Assembly (NCBI GenBank): GCA_012727485.1
Contig: JAAYHF010000154.1
Span: 1-41,456 of the forward strand
Source of the DNA: Eubacteriaceae bacterium
Lineage (GTDB): Bacteria; Bacillota; Clostridia; Eubacteriales; Anaerofustaceae
Reading direction: 5' to 3'
Length of the DNA stretch: 41,456 bases
Shown: one piece after another, positions 19,077-27,305 of the stretch
Numbering within the stretch: position 1 is the first letter of the stretch
Layout: each line of letters begins with the position of its first letter
The notes under the pieces: model-generated
What the model was told of the DNA's origin: nothing
What the model saw: the letters and a program-made list of their open reading frames with translations, nothing else
Databases searched by the model: none
Translations under genes and position numbers: made by a program

Positions 19077-19598
19077 ATGTATCTTTCAAACGGAAACATG
19101 GTAATACGCAATGCGACCGCTTCGGATGCGCCGCAACTTTGCCTTTGGTGGAACGACGGTGAGGTCATGGCCCATGCGGGGTTTCCTCTGGGTACGGGTC
19201 AAACCGAAGAAGCCATAGCCGCAAGTCTGGCGGGGGACAGCGACCAAACCCATCGGCGGCTTATCATCGAGTTGGCGGGCGTTCCCGTCGGCGAGATGAA
19301 TTACCGCAATAAGGGCAATGCCGCCGAGATCGGCATAAAAATATGCGACAGAGCCCAACAGAACCGGGGCTACGGAAAGAAGCTTTTGAGTATGCTCATT
19401 GGGGAGCTTTTCAAAATGGGTTACGGGAAAATTATCCTCGACACCAATTTTGAAAACAAGCGGGCGCGCCATGTTTACGAAAGGCTCGGTTTCAAGCAAA
19501 GGCGGCTGAATGTCAACGCCGGCAGAAATCAGCTCGGGGTTTTGCAGTCCTTTGTGGATTATGAGCTTGTCCCCGGGGATTTTTGCGATTTTGCGTGA
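19077..19598 (+). CDS. GNAT family N-acetyltransferase
   Basis: MVIRNATASDAPQLCLWWND..., QNRGYGKKLLSMLIGELFKMGYGKIILDT, ENKRARHVYERLGFK. Confidence 0.88.
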   Translation: MYLSNGNMVIRNATASDAPQLCLWWNDGEVMAHAGFPLGTGQTEEAIAASLAGDSDQTHRRLIIELAGVPVGEMNYRNKGNAAEIGIKICDRAQQNRGYGKKLLSMLIGELFKMGYGKIILDTNFENKRARHVYERLGFKQRRLNVNAGRNQLGVLQSFVDYELVPGDFCDFA

Positions 19599-19604
19599 TA
19601 AAGC

Positions 19605-19706
19605 TTATGGGTTGAAGTCCGTCTTTTTACCGCTTCGCCAATCCGCCCCGCCTGTTTATAAATCAATATTGACCCGCAACAAGAAAACCTTACAAAGTCG
19701 CTACCC
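19605..19706. repeat. Direct repeat copy 1 (about 100 bp)
   Basis: ttatgggttgaagtccgtcttttt...cgcctgtttataaa-caa-tttgacccgcaacaagaaaacc-tacaa; copy 2 at 19924-20025. Confidence 0.8.
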
Positions 19707-19923
19707 ATTTTTTGAATATGTCTTATCCCGAAGGAGTTCCGCTATTTTGCGTGATAACGGCGATGACGGCAATGACAACTTGCGGCGGCTTTCGGCAGTG
19801 CCGTTTTGGTGCGAATAGGGCGCTTTTGGGGGTTGTCGGGCAATAAGGTGAAATTATTCGGCGGCTTGTATTTTCGATTCGAATAAAATCAAAAACCCTC
19901 ACGCTTCGGCCTTCCCTTTGGGA

Positions 19924-20025
19924 TTATGGGTTGAAGTCCGTCTTTTTTTCGCCGCATTTCTCAAATTCTCTCCGCCTGTTTATAAAGCAAGTTTGACCCG
20001 CAACAAGAAAACCCTACAAGGTCGA
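19924..20025. repeat. Direct repeat copy 2, abutting the 3' end of the ComM-like gene
   Basis: tatgggttgaagtccgtcttttttt...cgcctgtttataaagcaagtttgacccgcaacaagaaaaccctacaaggtcga. Confidence 0.8.
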
Positions 20026-21543
20026 AAAACTCCCCCGATACTGCAACGCCTCCGCAATATGCTCGCAGTTTATATTTTCCTCCCCCGCCAGATCCGCAAT
20101 GGTGCGGGAGAGCTTCAATACCCGGTGGTAGGTTCTTGCGCTCATGGCGTAGGCTTCGAAGGCGGCCTTCATTATTCTGTTTTCCTCACGGCCAAGCGGA
20201 CAGTATATTTCTATTTCCTTTGCGGAAATTTGGGAATTGCTTACAAAGGTGCTTCCTTCCATTCTCTTTAGCTGTATTTTCCTCGCCCTGTCCACCCTGC
20301 TTCTTATCTTTTCACTGCTCTCGGCGGCGTCGTTTCGTCTTGAAAGAAACTCGTATTTTTCCACATTCACATGGGCGACAATGTCTATCCTGTCCAAAAG
20401 AGGGCCGGATATTTTCTTTGTGTATCGCTGTATGTCGGAAGAACTGCATTTACAGCTATGCCTCGGATCCCCCCTGTAACCGCAGGGGCAGGGGTTCATA
20501 CCCGCAAGGAGCATGAAGGAGGCGGGGTAAGTATAGGTGGCGTTCACCCTGGATATGGTGACTTTCTTATCTTCAAGGGGTTGACGAAGCACCTCGAGGG
20601 CCTGTTTCGGGAACTCCGCAAATTCATCGAGGAATAGCACTCCGCCGTTGGCGAGGGAAACCTCCCCGGGGCGGGGTATGCTCCCTCCGCCCACGAGGGC
20701 CACGGGGGAGACGGTGTGGTGGGGCGAGCGGAAGGGTCTTTGGGTGATAAGGGGGGTGCTTTCGTCCAACATACCCGCCACGGAATATATCTTTGTGGTC
20801 TGAAGACTCTCCGAACGGGCCATTTCGGGCAAAATGGTGGTGAAGCGGCGGGCGAGCATGGTTTTTCCGCTGCCGGGCGGGCCTATCATCAGCATATTGT
20901 GCCCCCCTGCCGCCGCAATTTCCATCGCCCTTTTCACCTGTTGCTGACCCTTCACATCGGCCATGTCGATTGGCTCTATTTCCGTTGCCGCCGGGGGAAG
21001 ACAGTTGGGATCCGCGGGGGCGAGGGGGGCTTTTCCCGATATGTGTCCCACCGCCTCCCCAAGGTTCGCCGCCCCATAGACCCTGCCGCAACCCGCAAGG
21101 CAGGCTTCCCTCAAATTCGCCGCCGGAACGATGAAATCCCTGAAACCCGCCGCCAAAGCTCCGAGCATCATCGGGAGAATTCCCTTCACCCCCTTAACCT
21201 GTCCCGAAAGGGAAAGCTCCCCCAAGATGACATAGCGGCTCAGATCCACCTCGGGGAAAAGCTGACCGGAGGAAATCAATATCCCCAAAGCCAGCGGCAG
21301 ATCGAAGGCGGTACCCTCCTTTTTAATGTCCGCCGGGGAAAGATTGACGGTTATTTTGACCTGCGGAAAGCTGTAACCGTTGTGGGAGACGGCGGATTCC
21401 ACCCTTTCCTTCGCCTCCTTGACGGCCGTATCGGGCAGTCCCACCATAAAAAAGGAATTCTGCCCCTTAAGACAGCTCACCTCCACCCCTATCATCTTGC
21501 CGTCTATCCCCGAGGCGGCGCAGGTATATATATTGGATAACAT
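20014..21543 (-). CDS. ComM/YifB-family Mg-chelatase-like AAA ATPase
   Basis: MLSNIYTCAASGIDGKMIGVEVSCLKGQNSFFMVGLPDTAVKEAKERVESAV..., Walker A GPPGSGKTML, RPFRSPHHT, GMNPCPCG; ATG 21543 with GGAGGGAAAA upstream. Confidence 0.93.
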   Translation of the reverse strand: MLSNIYTCAASGIDGKMIGVEVSCLKGQNSFFMVGLPDTAVKEAKERVESAVSHNGYSFPQVKITVNLSPADIKKEGTAFDLPLALGILISSGQLFPEVDLSRYVILGELSLSGQVKGVKGILPMMLGALAAGFRDFIVPAANLREACLAGCGRVYGAANLGEAVGHISGKAPLAPADPNCLPPAATEIEPIDMADVKGQQQVKRAMEIAAAGGHNMLMIGPPGSGKTMLARRFTTILPEMARSESLQTTKIYSVAGMLDESTPLITQRPFRSPHHTVSPVALVGGGSIPRPGEVSLANGGVLFLDEFAEFPKQALEVLRQPLEDKKVTISRVNATYTYPASFMLLAGMNPCPCGYRGDPRHSCKCSSSDIQRYTKKISGPLLDRIDIVAHVNVEKYEFLSRRNDAAESSEKIRSRVDRARKIQLKRMEGSTFVSNSQISAKEIEIYCPLGREENRIMKAAFEAYAMSARTYHRVLKLSRTIADLAGEENINCEHIAEALQYRGSFSTL

Positions 21544-21822
21544 TTTTCCCTCCTTGTGAGTTGTGAAAATATCCCTCTGTTTATATATCCGCAAAAAGTG
21601 TCGAAAATCCTTTTTTTTTAATGAAAAAGTTACAAATTATTTTTTGGAGCGGTAGGGGAGAGTTTTCTCGGCGATTTGCGCTCGAAGAAAACGCCGTAAT
21701 AATGTGTAATACGCCTATTCGGCCGAAGGGATCGGGTTATCACGGGGCGGTTAAGGGAATGACCTTAAGGGGTGGGTTGGGTAGATGTGTGTGTGTGACA
21801 CGCACATTCTTCGTTGTGAGTT

Positions 21823-21833
21823 GTGACCCGGTC
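21823..21833. repeat. Isolated copy of the TGACCCGGTCA dyad motif
   Basis: gttgTGACCCGGTCAttgtg; same core as the arrays at 33-39 kb. Confidence 0.6.
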
Positions 21834-22062
21834 ATTGTGAGAAAAATTTGCTTTCCGGCTCGGTCGGTTAGGAAAGGAACATCGGTTTTATGGTTTTATG
21901 GTTTTATGTTGCGAATCGTTTATTTGATAAAAAGCTTTTATGACGGAGTCAAACCCTTGTGTAGGGTTTGATAAAATGGAAAAATAACGAAAACATAAAG
22001 TACGCTTTATATTTTCGTAAATGCGGAGATAGGATTACCGCCCAAACAATCAAAAACAATGC

Positions 22063-22371
22063 CTATTTACATTCACCGACCTTTTTTAACAATTCAAGAT
22101 AAAACTCACGGGCCTCGGCTTCGGAGGAAACCGGATAACCTATTGAATTATCATGACCTGCTGTGACATTTATGCCACCGGTGCATGAATCATCGGAGTA
22201 ATACGGCTCGGAGAAGTAAATCTCACTGATACTTTTCCACATTATATGGTGGTATATTTTATAAGCACGGTTCTTCTCATCGTCAAAGCAGTTTATGATT
22301 GTTAAATAATTCTCATCTATCTGCCATGTTATCGGTTTTCCGTCAGATATAACTGTCAATGTCTTCATCAT
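22063..22371 (-). CDS. Small hypothetical protein
   Basis: 102 aa MMKTLTVISDGKPITWQIDENYLTIINCFDDEKNRAYKIYHH...; AAAAGGAG RBS. Confidence 0.65.
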   Translation of the reverse strand: MMKTLTVISDGKPITWQIDENYLTIINCFDDEKNRAYKIYHHIMWKSISEIYFSEPYYSDDSCTGGINVTAGHDNSIGYPVSSEAEAREFYLELLKKVGECK

Positions 22372-22910
22372 TGTACTCCTTTTACAAATTAATATATATT
22401 TATATTAACACAAATCAACTCAAATTCAACAAAAAACAACGGATTTATCCATATTGTATACTATTGTTTTACCCCGCCGTTTGGCGCAGTTTGCCTTTAA
22501 AGCGGCTGTCCGTCACTCTCAAAAGGGTAAATCGGCAAACGGAAAATCCCTTATCTTCGGGTAAAGCGCTCTGTCTTTTGTATAAATCAGGCTTAAAAAA
22601 GCCTCCGAAGAATTCGGGAGGCGGCTTAAGTCCGCTTACAAGGGTTTACTTTTATAGATATGTATCCTTCGACATAAAGCGTGGGCGGCAGGGAAACGCT
22701 CATGCCTGCGAAACCGACGAGCGTTGTTTTTTCCCGCCGCAAAATTTGAATAAGAATTTTACCCCCTTGTACTTAAAATTCCGCACTCAAAATACGCCCC
22801 CTTTTCCTTGGGTAAACCCCGCCGCAATGCAAAAAGAAGCCCTTTTAGCGGACTTTTGCACCTTCCCCCCGCAAAAAAACATATTTTCGCCTTAAAAGTA
22901 ATTTCGCATT

Positions 22911-22942
22911 TGCCAAAATACATAGTATAATAAATTTTGGCA
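22911..22942 (+). promoter_or_regulatory. Promoter -10 enclosed by a perfect inverted repeat upstream of the methyl-branch genes
   Basis: TGCCAAAAT (22911-22919) ... TATAAT (22926-22931) ... ATTTTGGCA (22934-22942); candidate -35 TTCGCA 22903-22908 with 17-nt spacer. Confidence 0.55.
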
Positions 22943-22990
22943 GGGAGTGACCTTGAAACCCGCCGGAAATTGCATAAAACGGAGAGTAGA

Positions 22991-23803
22991 ATGATTATAA
23001 TCGGAGAAAAAATCAACGGCACTATTCCCTCGGTGAAAAAAGCCATCGGGGAAAGGGACGCGGATTTTATTATGTCAAGAGCCGTTAAGCAGGCCCAAGC
23101 GGGAGCAAGCTTCATAGATGTATGCGCCTCCACCTCCTCCGAGTTGGAATACGACGCCCTCGTCTGGCTCATAGGCGTGGTGCAGTCCGCGGTGGAAACC
23201 CCCCTTTGCGTGGATTCCCCCAACGAATTGCTTCTAAAGCGCATCTACGAGGAGGGATTGGTTAAAATACCCGGTATGCTCAATTCCGTCAACGAAGAAG
23301 GCACCAAATGCGAAACCATTTTTCCGCTGATCGCAGGCACCCCTTGGCAGGTCGTCGGGCTTACCTGCGACAAGGACGGCATACCCTCCCAATCGGATAA
23401 AAAGGTGGATATAGCCAAAAGCATGATAGATAAGGCGGTCAAGTACGGAGTTGATCTCAAGAATTTCCATATCGACCCCTGCGTAATGGCCCTCGCCACC
23501 GCCCCCGGGGCAATGCTGGATTTCGAATATTGCATTGCGCGCATCAAGGAATATGCCCCCGAGGTCAAAATAACCGGAGCCATCTCCAACATCAGCTTCG
23601 ATATGCCCCTAAGAAAGCTCATCAATCAAAACTGCATGGCCTTGGCCATTCGCGCGGGGCTGGACAGCGCCATTGCCGACCCCACCGACAGGGATATGAT
23701 GGGAGTTATTTATGCCGCCGAAGCCTTAAGCGGGATAGATAAAAGCGGCAGGAAATTCAACCGCGCCTTCAGGGCGGGCAAGATCGGCCCCAAAAAAGGT
23801 TAA
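22991..23803 (+). CDS. Methyltetrahydrofolate:corrinoid methyltransferase (AcsE/MeTr-like)
   Basis: MIIIGEKINGTIPSVKKAIGERD...; LCVDSPN, MLNSVNEE, HIDPCV, GAISNIS align with MeTr pterin-binding/active-site segments. Confidence 0.9.
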   Translation: MIIIGEKINGTIPSVKKAIGERDADFIMSRAVKQAQAGASFIDVCASTSSELEYDALVWLIGVVQSAVETPLCVDSPNELLLKRIYEEGLVKIPGMLNSVNEEGTKCETIFPLIAGTPWQVVGLTCDKDGIPSQSDKKVDIAKSMIDKAVKYGVDLKNFHIDPCVMALATAPGAMLDFEYCIARIKEYAPEVKITGAISNISFDMPLRKLINQNCMALAIRAGLDSAIADPTDRDMMGVIYAAEALSGIDKSGRKFNRAFRAGKIGPKKG

Positions 23804-23835
23804 GACCGTAAATACGGCTTAATTAATATTATTTT

Positions 23836-23942
23836 AGAGTAGGTAAGGTGCGTTAAGTTACACGGAATGGGAAGTAGTCCGTGGCCGAAGATTGTTCAAA
23901 TGCTATTTGTTTGATCACGATGCCTTGCCGCTTCCGCTACGA
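23836..23942 (+). promoter_or_regulatory. Tetrahydrofolate (THF, folT-type) riboswitch
   Basis: AGAGTAGG..GGTGCGTTAAGT....GGAATGGGA.GTAGTCC....CCGAAG....CACGATGCCTTGCCGCTTCCGCTAC matches the conserved THF riboswitch segments in order, directly upstream of a FolT-type gene. Confidence 0.85.
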
Positions 23943-23974
23943 AAAGCGGGGGTTTACTAAAGAAAGGAAAAAAA

Positions 23975-24769
23975 ATGTCAAACCCCGGTTCTGCAAGTCC
24001 CAAAAAAAGCAATAAAACCCTTAAGCTCGTTCGGGCCGCTCTTTTCGCCGCCATCGCTTTGGCCTTAAAGCCCCTTTCGGTCTATCTTCTGCCCGTTGCG
24101 AGGCTGAGCATCTTCCCCGTTCCCGTTCTTATTTCGGGCATAGTCTTGGGCCCGGTGTGGGGTGCGGCGGTGGGAGTGGTCACCGATGTGGTCGGCTATC
24201 TTTTCTTCGATACCACAGGCGCGGCTCTCAACCCTCTGCTCACCATTGAATTCGCCGTCATCGGCGCCGTTCCCGGGTTGATTTTCATGCTCTTCAAAAA
24301 AGAAGGAAAAGCTTCCAACTGCAATGTTTACAATGTTTTCGCCTATCTCGGTCTTTTGGTCGTGTTGGTGGGGCTTTTCGTTGCAAAGGGCGCTCTCAAG
24401 TTTGAGGAAGGCGCACTCAATATCCTCTCCCCGGCCAGCGGAAATTGGAAGGCCCTCTCCTGGTGGGCCGTGGGCGGAATTGCCGCCGCTTTCCTGCTTT
24501 ATTCCGTGGTTATTGTGATGCTCGTCACCAAGCGGGGCATCGGTTCTTCGGACAAGAACACAACTTCCATGATTTTGTTCGCGACAACAATAGCAGTTCT
24601 TACCGGCTCCATTCTGATAGGAGGAACCGCCTTGGCTTTGATGTACGGCTGGTCGCTGGCGCTGACCTATTGCATCAAGATTTTCCAGAGCTTTCTCACC
24701 ATACCGCTTTATTCCCTGCTGATAATTCTGGTATATCCCGTGCTTGAAAAGCAGAAGAATAAGTTATAA
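23975..24769 (+). CDS. folT: Folate ECF transporter S component
   Basis: Hydrophobic ORF AALFAAIALALKPLSVYLLPVARLSIFPVPVLISGIVLGPVWGAAVGVVTDVVGYLF...; THF riboswitch upstream. Confidence 0.88.
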   Translation: MSNPGSASPKKSNKTLKLVRAALFAAIALALKPLSVYLLPVARLSIFPVPVLISGIVLGPVWGAAVGVVTDVVGYLFFDTTGAALNPLLTIEFAVIGAVPGLIFMLFKKEGKASNCNVYNVFAYLGLLVVLVGLFVAKGALKFEEGALNILSPASGNWKALSWWAVGGIAAAFLLYSVVIVMLVTKRGIGSSDKNTTSMILFATTIAVLTGSILIGGTALALMYGWSLALTYCIKIFQSFLTIPLYSLLIILVYPVLEKQKNKL

Positions 24770-24868
24770 AGTACAGTAGGGGTTGTCCCTTGATATATCA
24801 TACATTGTAAAAGCGCAAAAAAGCGTTAAGCTCCCTTGTACTTTTGCATTATGCGCCGCTTACGGCGC
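24768..24868 (+). promoter_or_regulatory. Candidate structured leader of fchA
   Basis: AAAGTACA (24768-24775)/TGTACTTT (24837-24844); GCGCCG-CTTA-CGGCGC (24853-24868). Confidence 0.35.
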
Positions 24869-24935
24869 TGATAACGGAATTGCGGCTTGCCGTAAGCCCG
24901 GCTGTAAAGAAAAAAATTTAACGGAGGAACACAAA

Positions 24936-25568
24936 ATGAAGTATGCGGAAAAGTCATGCGTAGAGTTCACAGATGCGACATTTTCCAACGCGCCCGTACC
25001 GGGCGGCGGAGGCGTGTCCGCTTTGGCGGGAGCGCTGGGAACAGCTCTTGGAGGAATGGTTTGCAATTTGACCACCGGCAAGAAGAAATATGCCCAGTAT
25101 GAGGAAGATATTCAGAGAATAATGAAGGAAGCCAACGAAATCAAGGATTCCCTCATCACAATGATCGATCAGGACGCCGAAAACTTCCTGCCCCTTTCCA
25201 AGGCCTACGGACTGCCCACCTCCACCGACGAGGAGAAGGCACACAAGGCAAAGGTTATGGAAGAATGCCTTAAGGGCGCTTGCAGCGTTCCCGTTGACAT
25301 CGTAAAGACTTCCTATAAAGTCATCGCTTTGATGGAAGAACTCGCAGTTAAGGGTTCGTCCTTGGCTTTGTCCGATGTGGGCGTGGGAGTTGCATTGCTC
25401 AGGAGCGCCATCACCGGCGGCTGGCTGAATGTCGTCATAAACATCAACAGCATCAAGGACGCCGAGTATGTGGCAAATGTACGCAAGGAAGTCGAACCCC
25501 TTGTCACCGAGGGCATGGCTAAATGCGACGAGATCTATATGAAGGTTTGGAAGACCCTGCAGAAATAA
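24936..25568 (+). CDS. fchA: Methenyltetrahydrofolate cyclohydrolase / formiminotetrahydrofolate cyclodeaminase family
   Basis: MKYAEKSCVEFTDATFSNAPVPGGGGVSALAGALGTALGGMVCNLTTGKKKY...; RBS cggagg. Confidence 0.92.
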   Translation: MKYAEKSCVEFTDATFSNAPVPGGGGVSALAGALGTALGGMVCNLTTGKKKYAQYEEDIQRIMKEANEIKDSLITMIDQDAENFLPLSKAYGLPTSTDEEKAHKAKVMEECLKGACSVPVDIVKTSYKVIALMEELAVKGSSLALSDVGVGVALLRSAITGGWLNVVININSIKDAEYVANVRKEVEPLVTEGMAKCDEIYMKVWKTLQK

Positions 25569-25696
25569 GATTTCTGCCGAAATAAATTTCTGCAGAAATA
25601 ATTCTGCCGAAATAAAATTTCTGCCGAAATAATCCTGCAAAACTGCGCCAAAATAGTTCGGCAGATTAATTCCAAAAGAAAAATCTGCCGAAACAA
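25569..25696. repeat. Short imperfect repeats TTTCTGC(C/A)GAAATAA between fchA and folD
   Basis: gatTTCTGCCGAAATAAatTTCTGCAGAAATAAttCTGCCGAAATAAaatTTCTGCCGAAATAA then inverted TTCGGCAGA and TCTGCCGAA. Confidence 0.75.
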
Positions 25697-25720
25697 TTAA
25701 ATATATTAGGAGGAAATAAA

Positions 25721-26626
25721 ATGACCGCAAAATTACTAAGCGGAGCTGAAGTTGCTCAGGCTATTTTAGCCCAGGCCAAGACCGATGCCGACGAACTGAA
25801 GGCAAAGGGAATCAATCCCAAGCTGGTTGTGTTCAGAGTCGGTGAAGACCCCGGTTCAATATCCTATGAAAAGGGTATCATCAAGACCGTCAACGATGTC
25901 AACATTGACTTCGCCAACTATATCTTCCCCGAGAATGTTACCCAGGAAGAATTCATCGCCAAGCTCAAGGAAGCCAACGACGACAAGAATGTCAGCGGTA
26001 TCCTCGTTTTCAAGCCCCTTCCCGCACAGCTTGATGAAGAAGAAATCAAATACACCCTGAACACCTTAAAGGATCCCGACGCCATGAACCCCGCCAACCT
26101 CGGCAAGCTCATGATCGAAGATGAAAGAGGATTCTCCCCCTGCACCCCCGAGGGCGTTATGGAAATGTTCGCCCATTACGGAATAGATCTGGTGGGCAAG
26201 GATGTCGTCGTCATAAACAGGAGCGTTGTTTTCGGAAAGCCCATGGCAATGATGCTCGCCGCCGCTTCCGCAACAGTCACCATCTGCCACTCCAAGACCA
26301 AGAATTTGGCCGAAAAGTGCAAGGCCGCCGATATCGTCATAACCGCAGTCGGCCGCTACGGAATGGTAACTCCCGATATGCTCAATGAAAACGCCGTATT
26401 AATAGACGTTGCCATGTCCCAGAAGAAGGACAAGGAAGGCAATTTCGTTCTCAACGAAAAGGGCAAGAAGATCAGAACCGGCGACAGCCTTGAAGAATGC
26501 GCCGAAAAGGCCGCAATGATAACCTCAGCCACTCCCGGCTGCGGCGGCGGCACAGGCCCCATCACCTCCGCTCTTCTGACCAAGCACCTCATCAAGGGCT
26601 GCAAAATGCTCAACGGACTATTATAA
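25721..26626 (+). CDS. folD: FolD-family methylenetetrahydrofolate dehydrogenase with atypical active site
   Basis: FRVGEDPGSISYEKGIIK, KDPDAMNPANLGKL, INRSVVFGKPMAMML, TPGCGGGTGPIT. Confidence 0.92.
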   Translation: MTAKLLSGAEVAQAILAQAKTDADELKAKGINPKLVVFRVGEDPGSISYEKGIIKTVNDVNIDFANYIFPENVTQEEFIAKLKEANDDKNVSGILVFKPLPAQLDEEEIKYTLNTLKDPDAMNPANLGKLMIEDERGFSPCTPEGVMEMFAHYGIDLVGKDVVVINRSVVFGKPMAMMLAAASATVTICHSKTKNLAEKCKAADIVITAVGRYGMVTPDMLNENAVLIDVAMSQKKDKEGNFVLNEKGKKIRTGDSLEECAEKAAMITSATPGCGGGTGPITSALLTKHLIKGCKMLNGLL

Positions 26627-26648
26627 AGAAGAAAGGTAGAAAGATAAT

Positions 26649-27305
26649 ATGATTATCACAAAGGCCAAACCCACTCAAGACGTTCTCGATATGCTCGGGA
26701 ATGTTAAAAAAGTGCTTTTAACCGGTTGCGGCGAATGTTCCACCACCTGCAGAACCGGCGGCGTTGAAGAACTCGACGCAATGGAAAAGTTCCTCACCGA
26801 AAACGGTTACGAAGTTGTCGGAAAGTGCGTTCCCCAGCTTTCCTGCAATAAGAACCTCATGAAAAGAGAGCTGAAGGCTTTCAAGGACTCCGGTTATGAA
26901 GCCGTTGTCGTTATGAGCTGCGGAGACGGCACCCAGACCGTTGCCGGATTGGTTGACAGCCCCGTATATCCCGCCAACGACACCATGTTCCTCGGCGAGA
27001 TCGAAAGACTTACCCTGTTCAGCGAAGCCTGCAGAATGTGCGGCGATTGCGTCCTCGGAAAAACCGGCGGCGTATGCCCCATAACCAAGTGCGCCAAGAG
27101 TTTGGTGAACGGCCCCTGCGGCGGCGCCAAGAACGGCAAATGCGAAACCAACCCCGATGTTGAATGCGGTTGGATTTTGATCTACGACAAGCTCAAGAAG
27201 CTTGGCCAGTTGGACAAGCTCTATGTGGCCAATGATGATAAGGGTTACAAGAAGAACCTTTACCCCATGACCATCAATCTCAAGGAGGATGCGGCAAATG
27301 AGTAA
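26649..27305 (+). CDS. metV: MetV, zinc/Fe-S methylenetetrahydrofolate reductase partner (MTHFR C-terminal domain family)
   Basis: TGCGECSTTCRTGG, CRMCGDCVLGKTGGVCPITKCAKSLVNGPCGG. Confidence 0.92.
   Translation: MIITKAKPTQDVLDMLGNVKKVLLTGCGECSTTCRTGGVEELDAMEKFLTENGYEVVGKCVPQLSCNKNLMKRELKAFKDSGYEAVVVMSCGDGTQTVAGLVDSPVYPANDTMFLGEIERLTLFSEACRMCGDCVLGKTGGVCPITKCAKSLVNGPCGGAKNGKCETNPDVECGWILIYDKLKKLGQLDKLYVANDDKGYKKNLYPMTINLKEDAANE

Noticed and set aside
18866-19168. Minus ORF opposite the GNAT gene and the long N-terminal extension of the GNAT ORF (from 18924)
   Set aside because: GNAT start at 19077 fits the family N-terminus; the upstream extension is low-complexity repeat-derived sequence.
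22359-22895. 178-aa plus-strand ORF upstream of the MeTr gene
   Set aside because: No RBS, unusual composition, overlaps the start of the 22063-22371 minus gene and hairpin-containing intergenic DNA.
24783-24900. Second THF riboswitch before fchA
   Set aside because: GCGTTAAG is present, but the GAATGGGA, CGAAG and CTTGCCGCTTCCGC segments are missing in the expected order.
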